Origin: SCQX01 sp035720945
GTDB taxonomy: Bacteria; Pseudomonadota; Gammaproteobacteria; Burkholderiales; Burkholderiaceae_B
Assembly: GCA_035720945.1 (NCBI GenBank)
Contig: DASTNK010000030.1
Coordinates: 1 to 13,388, forward strand
Direction of reading: 5' to 3'
DNA length: 13,388 nucleotides
Each line of letters starts with the position of its first letter. Position 1 is the first letter of the stretch. Positions 1 through 6,370 of this stretch are shown piece after piece. The notes under the pieces were generated by a model that ran no database searches, was not told the origin of the DNA, and was given only the letters and a program-made list of their open reading frames with translations. Position numbers and translations under genes: made by a program.

Positions 1-17
1 TTGCCACGGAAGCGCGT

Positions 18-47
18 TTGCGCGCGTCATTTTTTCTATGCTATAGT
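18..47 (+). promoter_or_regulatory. Probable sigma-70 promoter of tRNA-Asn
   Basis: A TTGCGC hexamer (18-23) and a TATAGT hexamer (42-47) are separated by 18 bases, and the tRNA begins 17 bases after the second. An overlapping TATGCT at 37-42 could serve instead but is poorly spaced. Placement directly before a stable-RNA gene supports the call; the start of transcription is inferred near 53-55. Confidence 0.6.
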
Positions 48-64
48 TTCGCTTCTTTGGATGT

Positions 65-140
65 TCCCCGATAGCTCAGTCGGTAGAGCGACGGACTGTT
101 AATCCGCAGGTCGCTGGTTCGAGCCCAGCTCGGGGAGCCA
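65..140 (+). tRNA. tRNA-Asn (anticodon GTT)
   Basis: A complete cloverleaf of 76 nt can be folded by eye. The acceptor stem TCCCCGA/TCGGGGA is perfect, the D stem is GCTC/GAGC, and the anticodon loop CTGTTAA carries GTT at 98-100. The T arm is GCTGG-TTCGAGC-CCAGC, the discriminator is G, and CCA is encoded at 138-140. The outermost anticodon-stem pair (91 with 107) is an A-C mismatch, where the E. coli tRNA-Asn has G-T. The gene is flanked by its own promoter and terminator, so it is a single-gene unit. Confidence 0.97.
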
Positions 141-156
141 ACAGGATCAAGCACTT

Positions 157-182
157 ACGCCAACCTTTCCGGTTGGCGTTTT
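157..182 (+). terminator. Rho-independent terminator of tRNA-Asn
   Basis: A perfect 9-bp stem (ACGCCAACC at 157-165, GGTTGGCGT at 171-179) encloses a 5-base loop and runs into TTTT (179-182), then GCTTT. It lies 17 bases after the tRNA CCA. The stretch from 183 to 324 holds no convincing gene, only a short GGCCC-AGG-GGGCC hairpin at 203-215. Confidence 0.85.
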
Positions 183-324
183 GCTTTGTGGCTCCATTTA
201 TTGGCCCAGGGGGCCTTCGGATCACACCGGCAACGAGGGAAAATGGTATCAAGTTGACGGGCAGGCCCCACAGACCGGCCTTGCGCTATTGCGGCTTGTT
301 TTCACCTACGTTGCGGGTTGAGAG

Positions 325-2385
325 TCAGGAGAGAGTGTGGATGTCGGCGTCGGGCGCCTCGTCGCTCCGCTGTCGCTGCTTGCGCAGTTCCGCCGTGGCG
401 GCGGCTTCACTCAGGGGGCGGTGAAAATAAAAGCCTTGAACGTAATGGCAACCAAGACGCTTCAAGTAGGTGAATTCCTCGACGGTTTCCGGCCCTTCGG
501 CCACAATCCGCATGTTGAAAGCGCGCGCAAGCATGACGATCATTTCAAGAACATGCTGATTTCCTTCATTACAGTCAAGTCCGTTCACAAAAGACCGATC
601 GACCTTGAGCACGTCGATAGGCAGACGCCTCAGGGAACTCAGCGAAGAGTGGCCAGTGCCGAAATCATCCAGACTCAAGCGCACGCCCAGCTCTTTGATC
701 TGGGCGAACACCCGTTGGGCCTGTTCAAGATTCGCCATCGCGACGGTTTCAGTAAGCTCCAGGATCAGGCTTGGCGGCGGCAGGCCAGTGGCATTCAACA
801 CGCAGCTCAAGTGGTCGACAAACCCCTCTTCGTTGAACTCGCTGGCCGAGACATTGATGCTCATCGCGAGTGGGGGATCGGACGGGAAGGCATTTTGCCA
901 ACGGCGCGCCTGTCTGCAGGCCTCTTCCCGCACCCAGCGGCCAATGGTACGAATAAGGCCCGTCTCTTCGATTGTGGGCAAAAACTGGTCGGGCAGCAGG
1001 AGGCCTCTTTCGGGGTGCCGCCATCGCAACAGCGCCTCGAAACCGCGGATGGTGCTATCGTCGACGGAGAGGAACGGTTGATACAGCAGTTGGAATTCCC
1101 GGCGCTCCACCGCCTCATGAAGCTCGGTCTCCAGCTTCAGCGCCTTTTTCGCGTGCGCTCCCATCGCCTGGTCGAATAGTTCATGACAACCTCGCCCGCG
1201 CGCCTTGGCGCGGTACATGGCGATGTCGGCGTCACGGAGAACATCCTGGGCGGTTTCGTGGTCTGCGGTATTGAGCGCAATGCCGATACTTGCCGAAATA
1301 TAGAGATTCTGGTTGGCCAACACGAACGGGGCTGAGAAAGCCTCTTGAATCCGCTGAGCCACCCGCATGGCATCGCTCGCACCACGGATGTCCTCGAGAA
1401 TGACAGTGAATTCATCGCCACCAAGGCGTGCGACGATATGCCCCATGAAGCCCGCCTCAAGGGCGGAAATATTGCGTGCGACCAAATCCTCGCGTCGGAC
1501 GCACGCCGCCAGCCGCCGACTGGCCTCCGAGATCAGAGCATCTCCGTATGCATGCCCCAGGCTGTCGTTGACCCACTTGAAACGATCCAGATCGATGAAC
1601 AGCAATGCGAACCGGTACTGCGGTCGACGCTTGCTGTGCTCCAGAATGAGTTGCAGGCGCTCGAGCAGTTTTGCGCGATTGGGTAACGTGGTCAGAGGAT
1701 CATGGAATGCTTCGTAGATCAACCGATCCCTGAACCGCTGGCGCTCCATGGTGAGGCCGAGTTGAGTGCCGATCCGATCCAGCGCGTGCAGCAACGCCGG
1801 ACTGGCGCCACTGCGCCCCTCAGTGAAGAACTCCAGAATCGCAGTCACTTTGCCGCATTCCTGTACGGGGAAAGCGAACGCGGTGCGCAGCCCTGCCGCG
1901 AGGGCTGACTGGACACGCGGAAACGGAAACCGTGTTTCTCGCGCAAGATCGGAAACCCAGATCGGTTTGCCCTTTGCCAGAACGAGCCCGGGCAGGCCGT
2001 GACTCATGCAGGCCTCTTTTTCCGCGTTGGTGGCGGCCTGAAGCGACGCGAACCGTGTCGGCTCGGCGCAATACCAAACATTCGAAGGTTCAAATCTGGG
2101 CGCGTCATCCCGCGCCGCCGCGCTTAAGACAAACCGATGACCTACGGAAAACCGCAACTGTTGGCAGATGGTGTTGACGGAGAACTCGAGCGCCTCGTCG
2201 GCTGAGCTCGCCCGATCAGCGGTTGAAACCGTGGCCTCGACCAGATCGACAGCCTCCCGCTGACGGCGCAATTGCCTCAGTTTGCGCTTTGCAATGGATT
2301 CCGCGCGCTCACGCACCCTGCGCTCGCGCGTCAATTGATGACGCAAAGCGCCAACCTCATCATGAGGGGGAAATTCGTTCGCCAT
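325..2385 (-). CDS. GAF-GGDEF-EAL cyclic-di-GMP signalling protein
   Basis: The 686-residue protein is soluble, with no signal peptide or membrane segment. A charged, arginine-rich probable coiled coil (about 8-48) is followed by a GAF-like sensor domain (about 50-220), a GGDEF domain (about 228-405) and an EAL domain (about 425-665). The diguanylate cyclase motif is intact (G322-G-D-E-F326). The phosphodiesterase motif E450-A-L is intact, as are the downstream LTET, D573-D-F-G-T-G, LKVD, AEG and QGF motifs, so both activities look possible; many such hybrids use only one. The likely inhibitory RxxD motif (R297 to D300) lies 21 residues before GGDEF instead of the usual 5, because of a 16-residue insert (305-320). 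The start at 2385 follows only a weak GAG Shine-Dalgarno. The gene appears monocistronic, with an AT-rich upstream region. Which ligand the GAF domain senses cannot be told. Confidence 0.95.
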   Translation of the reverse strand: MANEFPPHDEVGALRHQLTRERRVRERAESIAKRKLRQLRRQREAVDLVEATVSTADRASSADEALEFSVNTICQQLRFSVGHRFVLSAAARDDAPRFEPSNVWYCAEPTRFASLQAATNAEKEACMSHGLPGLVLAKGKPIWVSDLARETRFPFPRVQSALAAGLRTAFAFPVQECGKVTAILEFFTEGRSGASPALLHALDRIGTQLGLTMERQRFRDRLIYEAFHDPLTTLPNRAKLLERLQLILEHSKRRPQYRFALLFIDLDRFKWVNDSLGHAYGDALISEASRRLAACVRREDLVARNISALEAGFMGHIVARLGGDEFTVILEDIRGASDAMRVAQRIQEAFSAPFVLANQNLYISASIGIALNTADHETAQDVLRDADIAMYRAKARGRGCHELFDQAMGAHAKKALKLETELHEAVERREFQLLYQPFLSVDDSTIRGFEALLRWRHPERGLLLPDQFLPTIEETGLIRTIGRWVREEACRQARRWQNAFPSDPPLAMSINVSASEFNEEGFVDHLSCVLNATGLPPPSLILELTETVAMANLEQAQRVFAQIKELGVRLSLDDFGTGHSSLSSLRRLPIDVLKVDRSFVNGLDCNEGNQHVLEMIVMLARAFNMRIVAEGPETVEEFTYLKRLGCHYVQGFYFHRPLSEAAATAELRKQRQRSDEAPDADIHTLS
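1426..1482 (-). repeat. 9-bp direct repeat bounding a 48-bp in-frame insert in the GGDEF domain
   Basis: GCGTGCGAC (plus-strand reading) occurs exactly at 1426-1434 and again at 1474-1482, a spacing of 48 bases or 16 codons. In the protein the copies encode VAR of LVAR and IVAR, on either side of the extra segment. Removing one unit would restore the standard spacing between the RxxD motif and GGDEF. The rest of the 48-bp unit is not visibly duplicated, so this may be either an old insertion or a chance repeat at similar codons. Confidence 0.6.
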
Positions 2386-2486
2386 CTCGGTCTAGGCCAC
2401 CCATGTGTTCAGTCTGGCTGTCCATCCTGCTGGTGCCACCTCTGATCCCTGTGCGACGAGTACAGGCAACTCTAGTCGGAATGAAA

Positions 2487-2585
2487 CATTTGTTTAAGTG
2501 ATTTTAATAAAAATTACTTTTTTACCTCATCATCGATGCATTTTTCATATATCTGAAAACGATAGAATAATAGTTTTTTTTCCAT
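2487..2585. other. AT-rich intergenic island with A/T hairpin
   Basis: About three quarters of these bases are A or T, in sharp contrast with the GC-rich genes around them. At 2496-2519 a 10-bp stem with one G-T pair (AAGTGATTTT / AAAATTACTT, loop AATA) runs into a T tract on the plus strand (2518-2523). No plus-strand gene precedes it that would need a terminator. The island lies 100-200 bases upstream of the minus-strand GGDEF-EAL start, so it more likely contains that gene's promoter or a binding site for an AT-preferring nucleoid protein. No single -35/-10 pair stands out. The rest of the 2386-2636 spacer shows no gene. Confidence 0.4.
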
Positions 2586-2636
2586 ACCCAGGGGGAACCT
2601 GGTGTCCGGATCACGCCGGGCATGGGTGGGGCTCGG

Positions 2637-2900
2637 TCAATAGCCGGAACTGTGGCGCAGCCTGTCGAGCGAGGCCTGATTCAGGCGTTTCGCTTCCTGC
2701 TCGGCATATTCGCGCTCTCCTGGCTCATAGTGCCCTTTGTACATGCATTGGCCGGGGTTCCGCTTGCATACACTGTCGTAACCCCAGGACTTGGCGCGGC
2801 CATCAGGTTTTGACGTCTTGGCCCCAAACAAGGAACACCCGGCAACCAACGTGGCAAGAAGCACTGCCACACCATATCGACTGAACGTACGACCGAGCAT
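2637..2900 (-). CDS. Small putative lipoprotein
   Basis: An 87-residue protein of unknown function. The N-terminus MLGRTFSR, followed by a hydrophobic stretch ending in LVAG-C22, is a classic lipobox, so the mature protein should be lipidated at C22 and held in the inner or outer membrane facing the periplasm. The mature part is short, polar and charged. It has two further cysteines (C45 and C52, which could form a disulfide) and a likely helical C-terminus rich in E, R and Q. The start at 2900 is preferred over an in-frame ATG at 2927, because GGGGAG lies 5 bases before it and the signal sequence then begins properly. It is transcribed away from the SDR gene and towards the GGDEF-EAL gene, with a 251-base gap and no clear terminator between them. 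Confidence 0.8.
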   Translation of the reverse strand: MLGRTFSRYGVAVLLATLVAGCSLFGAKTSKPDGRAKSWGYDSVCKRNPGQCMYKGHYEPGEREYAEQEAKRLNQASLDRLRHSSGY

Positions 2901-3066
2901 GTTGTCTCCCCTGGATACGATGATCATTTATTTGTATTGCGGATTATGGGCGGCGGAGTGGTACGGCAATGTGAACAATCGAAAGTGGTTGTGTGAGCGC
3001 GCTTCGGGCTTCGCCACGCCGAACGCGATTACGATTCAGGCATTGACCAACAGTCCTGCGCCCGCC

Positions 3067-3085
3067 GGCTGCGTGGCCCGCAGCC
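3067..3085 (+). repeat. GC-rich hairpin in the leader of the SDR gene
   Basis: GGCTGCG (3067-3073) and CGCAGCC (3079-3085) form a perfect 7-bp stem with a TGGCC loop, ending 31 bases before the SDR start codon. No T tract follows, so it is not a standard terminator. It could stabilise the mRNA leader or be incidental in GC-rich DNA. Confidence 0.35.
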
Positions 3086-3116
3086 CTCTTCAATCATTTA
3101 TCAAAGGAAAATCGAC

Positions 3117-3917
3117 ATGGACTTGGGAATAGCAGGCAAAACCGCCCTGGTGTGCGGCGCGAGCAAAGGCCTGGGCCTGGGCTGTGCGCAGGCATTGGTG
3201 CGCGAAGGCGTGAATGTCGTCATCGTGGCGCGCGGCGCCGAACCGCTGCGGGTGGCAACCCGGTCACTGCAAGCGATCGCGGCCACCAATGAATTCGCGA
3301 CGCCCAGTGTCCACCACGTCGCCGCCGACATCACGACGGATGAAGGCCGGGCCACCGTGTTCGCGGAACACAAAGACTTCGACATCGTCGTCACCAACGC
3401 GGGCGGCCCCCCACCGGGCGATTTCCATGACTGGGATCGCAGGACATGGACGGCGGCGCTGGAGGCGAACATGCTCACGCCGATCGAACTGATCAAGGCA
3501 ACCGTGGACGGCATGGCTCGGCGCGGGTATGGACGCATCGTGAACATCACGTCGAGCTCGGTCAAGGCCCCCATCGATATCCTCGGCCTGTCCAATGGCG
3601 CGCGCAGCGGGTTGACAGGTTTCATCGCCGGACTGGCACGCAGCGACATCGCCGCGCAAGGCGTGACAATCAACAACCTGCTGCCAGGCGCCTTCGACAC
3701 AGACCGGTTGCGCCACACCATGGAAGCCGCGGCGCAAAAATCGGGACAAAAAACAGCCACTGTATTGGAAGCACGCAAACGCACCATCCCGGCTCGCCGC
3801 TTTGGCACTCCGGCGGAGTTCGGCGCGATCTGTGCTTTTCTGTGCAGTATGCAAGCCGGGTATCTGACGGGGCAGAACATCCTGTTGGATGGCGGAGCCT
3901 ACCCGGGAACGTATTGA
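3117..3917 (+). CDS. Atypical SDR-family oxidoreductase (FabG-like)
   Basis: The 266-residue protein has the length and layout of a classical short-chain dehydrogenase/reductase, a cytoplasmic NAD(P)-dependent Rossmann enzyme. The cofactor motif reads C13-G-A-S-K-G-L-G20 rather than TGxxxGxG; the N94-A-G motif, N118 and S146 are present, and LDGG occurs near the end. The catalytic YxxxK is replaced by S159-N-G-A-R163 at the expected 13 residues after S146. A subgroup of BKR-like SDRs with LSN-A-R in this place is known to me from family descriptions, so this is probably a conserved variant rather than a damaged gene. Its substrate and even its redox activity are uncertain. AAGGA (3104-3108) lies 8 bases before the ATG. 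It stands alone: the lipoprotein gene points away, and 140 bases separate it from the sulfur cluster. Confidence 0.92.
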   Translation: MDLGIAGKTALVCGASKGLGLGCAQALVREGVNVVIVARGAEPLRVATRSLQAIAATNEFATPSVHHVAADITTDEGRATVFAEHKDFDIVVTNAGGPPPGDFHDWDRRTWTAALEANMLTPIELIKATVDGMARRGYGRIVNITSSSVKAPIDILGLSNGARSGLTGFIAGLARSDIAAQGVTINNLLPGAFDTDRLRHTMEAAAQKSGQKTATVLEARKRTIPARRFGTPAEFGAICAFLCSMQAGYLTGQNILLDGGAYPGTY

Positions 3918-3964
3918 ACTCCGTGACCTGATGAAACGCGCGGAACTCAGATAGCCCAATATCA

Positions 3965-4009
3965 TTGAAAAATATATAAAAATGAAGAACTAATATTTTT
4001 CCGTATAAA
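3965..4009 (+). promoter_or_regulatory. AT-rich spacer with likely promoter of the sulfur cluster
   Basis: The 140-base gap before the sulfurtransferase gene contains a strongly AT-rich block. TTGAAA (3965-3970), TAATAT (3991-3996) and TATAAA (4004-4009) are promoter-like hexamers, but no pair has ideal spacing. A 9-bp A/T inverted repeat, GAAAAATAT (3967-3975) and ATATTTTTC (3993-4001), overlaps them. It may be a regulatory site or a weak end-of-transcript structure for the SDR gene. Location and composition support a control region; exact elements are not settled. Confidence 0.4.
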
Positions 4010-4057
4010 AAGATTGAGGAACAATAGGCACTTCCCTGCTTTTTGCCGGAGCGCCAC

Positions 4058-4993
4058 ATGAAGTCTCTGATCTCAACGTTGCTCACTGTGCTCGCCGTGG
4101 GCATCTGGGTGCCCGCATGGGCGGCACAGCCCCTGCTCACCCCGGCGGAACTCCACGCCATCGATCACGACCCCGGCGTGCGCATCATCGACATCCGCCC
4201 CGGCAAAGCCTATGCCGCGGGCCACATTCCAGGCGCGATCTCGGCTCCCTACCACCAATGGCGCGGCCCGGCGAACGATCCGGGTAAACTCCCGCCGGAA
4301 AGCGTGTTGACGACGCTGGTACGCCATCTGGGGCTGAACGGGGATACCCACGCCGTGGTGGTGTCGTCGGGCAAGGACTCGACCGATTTTGGCGGCTCGG
4401 CCCGCGTGTACTGGACGCTCAAGTATCTGGGGTTGACGCAACTCTCCATCCTCAATGGCGGCCTGAAAGCCTGGGCCGATGCCGGCCTGCCGGAAGACCG
4501 CGTCATTCCCACCGTCGCCCCTTCCCAATACGTCGCGCACCTGGACAACAGTCTGATCGCCACCACCCAGGATGTGGCGAAACAAGTGGGCAATGCGCAG
4601 ACACGGTTGATCGACGCCCGCCCACACAAGTTCTATCTGGGCGAAGTGAAAGCCCCCACCGCGCTGGTTCCCGGCACCATCAAGGACGCCATCAACCTCG
4701 AGAACGGCAAATGGTTCGAACCAGGCACGGCCATTTTCGTCTCGCCCGACAAGGCGCGGCGCATCGCGGCGCTCGAATTGTCCCAGCCGAAGCAAGAGAC
4801 CATTTCATTCTGCAACACGGGGCATTGGGCTGCGACCGACTGGTTCGCGCTGTCCGAAGTCGTGGGCATCCAGAACGTGCGCCTCTATCCCGCCTCGCTG
4901 GCCGAATGGACGCATGACGCCAAGCTGCCCATGCAGAACGTGCCCGGCCGCGGCGAACAGATACTCATGAAACTCAAGGGCCTCCTCGGCTGA
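4058..4993 (+). CDS. Exported two-domain rhodanese (sulfurtransferase)
   Basis: This 311-residue protein begins with a signal peptide (MKSLIST, a hydrophobic core, then AWAA about residue 23), so it is expected in the periplasm. Two rhodanese domains follow. The first (about 27-150) has the RIIDIRPG and GHIPGA motifs but no cysteine in its loop, so it is probably structural, as in thiosulfate sulfurtransferases. The second (about 168-295) has RLIDARP and the active-site loop C252-N-T-G-H-W-A; C252 is the only cysteine in the protein. Rhodaneses transfer a sulfane sulfur, commonly from thiosulfate, via a cysteine persulfide. The start at 4058 is chosen over an in-frame TTG at 4043, because GGAG (4048-4051) and the signal peptide fit it. 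The stop is 8 bases before the transporter start, so the two are almost certainly co-transcribed. Confidence 0.93.
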   Translation: MKSLISTLLTVLAVGIWVPAWAAQPLLTPAELHAIDHDPGVRIIDIRPGKAYAAGHIPGAISAPYHQWRGPANDPGKLPPESVLTTLVRHLGLNGDTHAVVVSSGKDSTDFGGSARVYWTLKYLGLTQLSILNGGLKAWADAGLPEDRVIPTVAPSQYVAHLDNSLIATTQDVAKQVGNAQTRLIDARPHKFYLGEVKAPTALVPGTIKDAINLENGKWFEPGTAIFVSPDKARRIAALELSQPKQETISFCNTGHWAATDWFALSEVVGIQNVRLYPASLAEWTHDAKLPMQNVPGRGEQILMKLKGLLG

Positions 4994-5001
4994 GCGACAC
5001 C

Positions 5002-6150
5002 ATGGCGGCACTCCCCACGACAACCTCCGGTCTCGGCGCGGTACCGGTCGCACACGATGAGCGCGTCCGATGGCGCGGCCGGGTCTTGCTGGCACTCGCC
5101 ATCGCGGCATGCATCGTCCTGCTCGCTTGGTTCGTCTCGTTGCGCCAGGCCTTGCTGTTCCTGGTGGGCCTGGGGATGGGCGCGACACTTGCGGGCACGC
5201 GCTTCGGCTTCACAACCGGTTGGCGTAATTTCATCGAGCGACGCGACCCCAGCGGCATCCTCGCCCAGTTGCTATTGATCGCCTTGGCGGCCGAGATCTG
5301 CATACCCATGCTCGCGGCGCATCCCGCCGATTTGCGCGCGGCGCTGGGGCCACCCAGCATCAGCCTGTTGATCGGCGCCTTCGTGTTCGGCGCCTGCATG
5401 CAGATCGCCGACGGCTGTGGATCCGGCACTTTGTACAAGGCTGGCCTGGGCATTCCGCTGAACACCGTGATACTTCCGGTCTTCGCCATCGGCAGCTTCG
5501 CGGGTTCCGCCACCCTGGAACGCTGGTTGGCCCTTGGCTCGATCGCGCCTTACGGCCTCGTCACCCACCTGGGCGGCGCCGAAGCGCTGGGCGTCACCCT
5601 GGCCGGCCTGGTCATACTGGCCGCCATCGTGCTGTGGCGATCCGACCCCTCGGCCTGCCGCCTGACCCGCAAACTGATTATCGGCGCCGTGCTGCTGGCC
5701 ATTCTTGCGGCGCTCAACCTCGCCATCGCCGGGCAACCTTGGGGCATCGTCTACGGCTTCGGACTGTGGGGCGCGAAACTCGCCACCGCCGCCGGCCTGT
5801 TCGATCCGACCACCAATGCCTTCTGGCGCGAGGCGGTGAACACCACCACATTGCATCAGTCCGTGTTCCTGGATGTCACGTCCATCACCGATATCGGCAT
5901 ACTGGCCGGCGCGCTTTGGATCGCCGTGGGCAAACCCCGCTCCGAATCCCGCCCGCTGACCGGCAAACAATGGCTGATCGGCATCGTCGCCGGCTTCCTG
6001 CTGGGCTACAGTTCCCGCCTGGCATTCGGCTGCAACATCGGCGCGATGGTCAGCGGGATCTCGACCGGTAGTGTGCACGGCTGGATCTGGGTGGCCATGG
6101 CCTACCTGGGCTCACTGCTCGGCGTACGCCTGCGCCGCCGCTATTTCTGA
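5002..6150 (+). CDS. YeeE/YedE-family sulfur (thiosulfate) transporter
   Basis: The 382-residue inner-membrane protein has about nine or ten hydrophobic helices after a short polar N-terminus. It shows the family's two hallmark segments: GAC132 to DGC139-GSGTLYKAG, and FGC344-NIGAMVSG. Conserved cysteines in such loops line the path in the studied member TsuA, which imports thiosulfate, so this one is likely to carry thiosulfate or a related sulfur ion inward; the exact substrate is inferred. It starts 8 bases after the exported rhodanese, which suggests that periplasmic sulfur transfer and uptake are coupled. A 54-residue peptide gene follows after 13 bases. The Shine-Dalgarno is weak (GAG), as expected for close coupling. 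Confidence 0.92.
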   Translation: MAALPTTTSGLGAVPVAHDERVRWRGRVLLALAIAACIVLLAWFVSLRQALLFLVGLGMGATLAGTRFGFTTGWRNFIERRDPSGILAQLLLIALAAEICIPMLAAHPADLRAALGPPSISLLIGAFVFGACMQIADGCGSGTLYKAGLGIPLNTVILPVFAIGSFAGSATLERWLALGSIAPYGLVTHLGGAEALGVTLAGLVILAAIVLWRSDPSACRLTRKLIIGAVLLAILAALNLAIAGQPWGIVYGFGLWGAKLATAAGLFDPTTNAFWREAVNTTTLHQSVFLDVTSITDIGILAGALWIAVGKPRSESRPLTGKQWLIGIVAGFLLGYSSRLAFGCNIGAMVSGISTGSVHGWIWVAMAYLGSLLGVRLRRRYF

Positions 6151-6163
6151 ACCGCATGATGCC

Positions 6164-6328
6164 ATGAGAAAGCCGCTACTCATCACGCTGTTCTGGGCCG
6201 CCCTGATCGCCTTCCTCGCCTGGGACTGGGCGCATAGCGCCCCCATCGATCTGCGCCACGAACCGCCCGTGATCGCGCTGGGATCAGGCCAGGCCCCCAC
6301 CGGCGGCCATTGCGCCTCGACGTTTTAA
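6164..6328 (+). CDS. 54-residue exported or membrane peptide in the sulfur cluster
   Basis: The short reading frame starts 13 bases after the transporter stop, on the same strand. It encodes MRKPLLIT, then a hydrophobic stretch to about residue 21 and HSA-P, which reads as a signal peptide or single membrane anchor. A proline- and glycine-rich tail of about 30 residues follows, with one cysteine close to the end (GGHC50ASTF). I do not recognise a family. Position, N-terminal export signal and GC-rich third codon positions support a real gene; the weak ribosome-binding site argues for translation coupled to the transporter. A cysteine-bearing periplasmic tail could take part in sulfur handling, but that is speculation. 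Its stop codon lies inside the loop of an inverted repeat. Confidence 0.6.
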   Translation: MRKPLLITLFWAALIAFLAWDWAHSAPIDLRHEPPVIALGSGQAPTGGHCASTF

Positions 6329-6349
6329 ACGAGCAGACTCGAGGCGCAA
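6310..6349. repeat. 11-bp perfect inverted repeat between convergent genes
   Basis: TTGCGCCTCGA (6310-6320) and TCGAGGCGCAA (6339-6349) match perfectly across an 18-base loop. The left arm lies in the last codons of the 54-aa gene, and its stop codon (6326-6328) is in the loop. The carbonic anhydrase gene ends 22 bases further on from the other side. The position suits a bidirectional terminator or mRNA-end stabiliser, but there is no T tract on either strand, so a standard Rho-independent mechanism is doubtful. Confidence 0.6.
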
Positions 6350-6370
6350 ACCACCGGCAACGACCGTGCC

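Noticed and set aside
337..1179. 280-codon plus-strand open frame opposite the EAL domain
   Set aside because: It is antisense to a clearly conserved domain, has no recognisable motif, and is the kind of long shadow frame expected in GC-rich DNA.
2498..2884. Plus-strand frames over the AT-rich island and the lipoprotein gene
   Set aside because: They lack ribosome-binding sites and family features, and overlap the lipoprotein gene, whose lipobox and Shine-Dalgarno are convincing.
3101..3965. Long minus-strand frames opposite the SDR gene
   Set aside because: They lie antisense to conserved SDR motifs and have no ribosome-binding site or family features.
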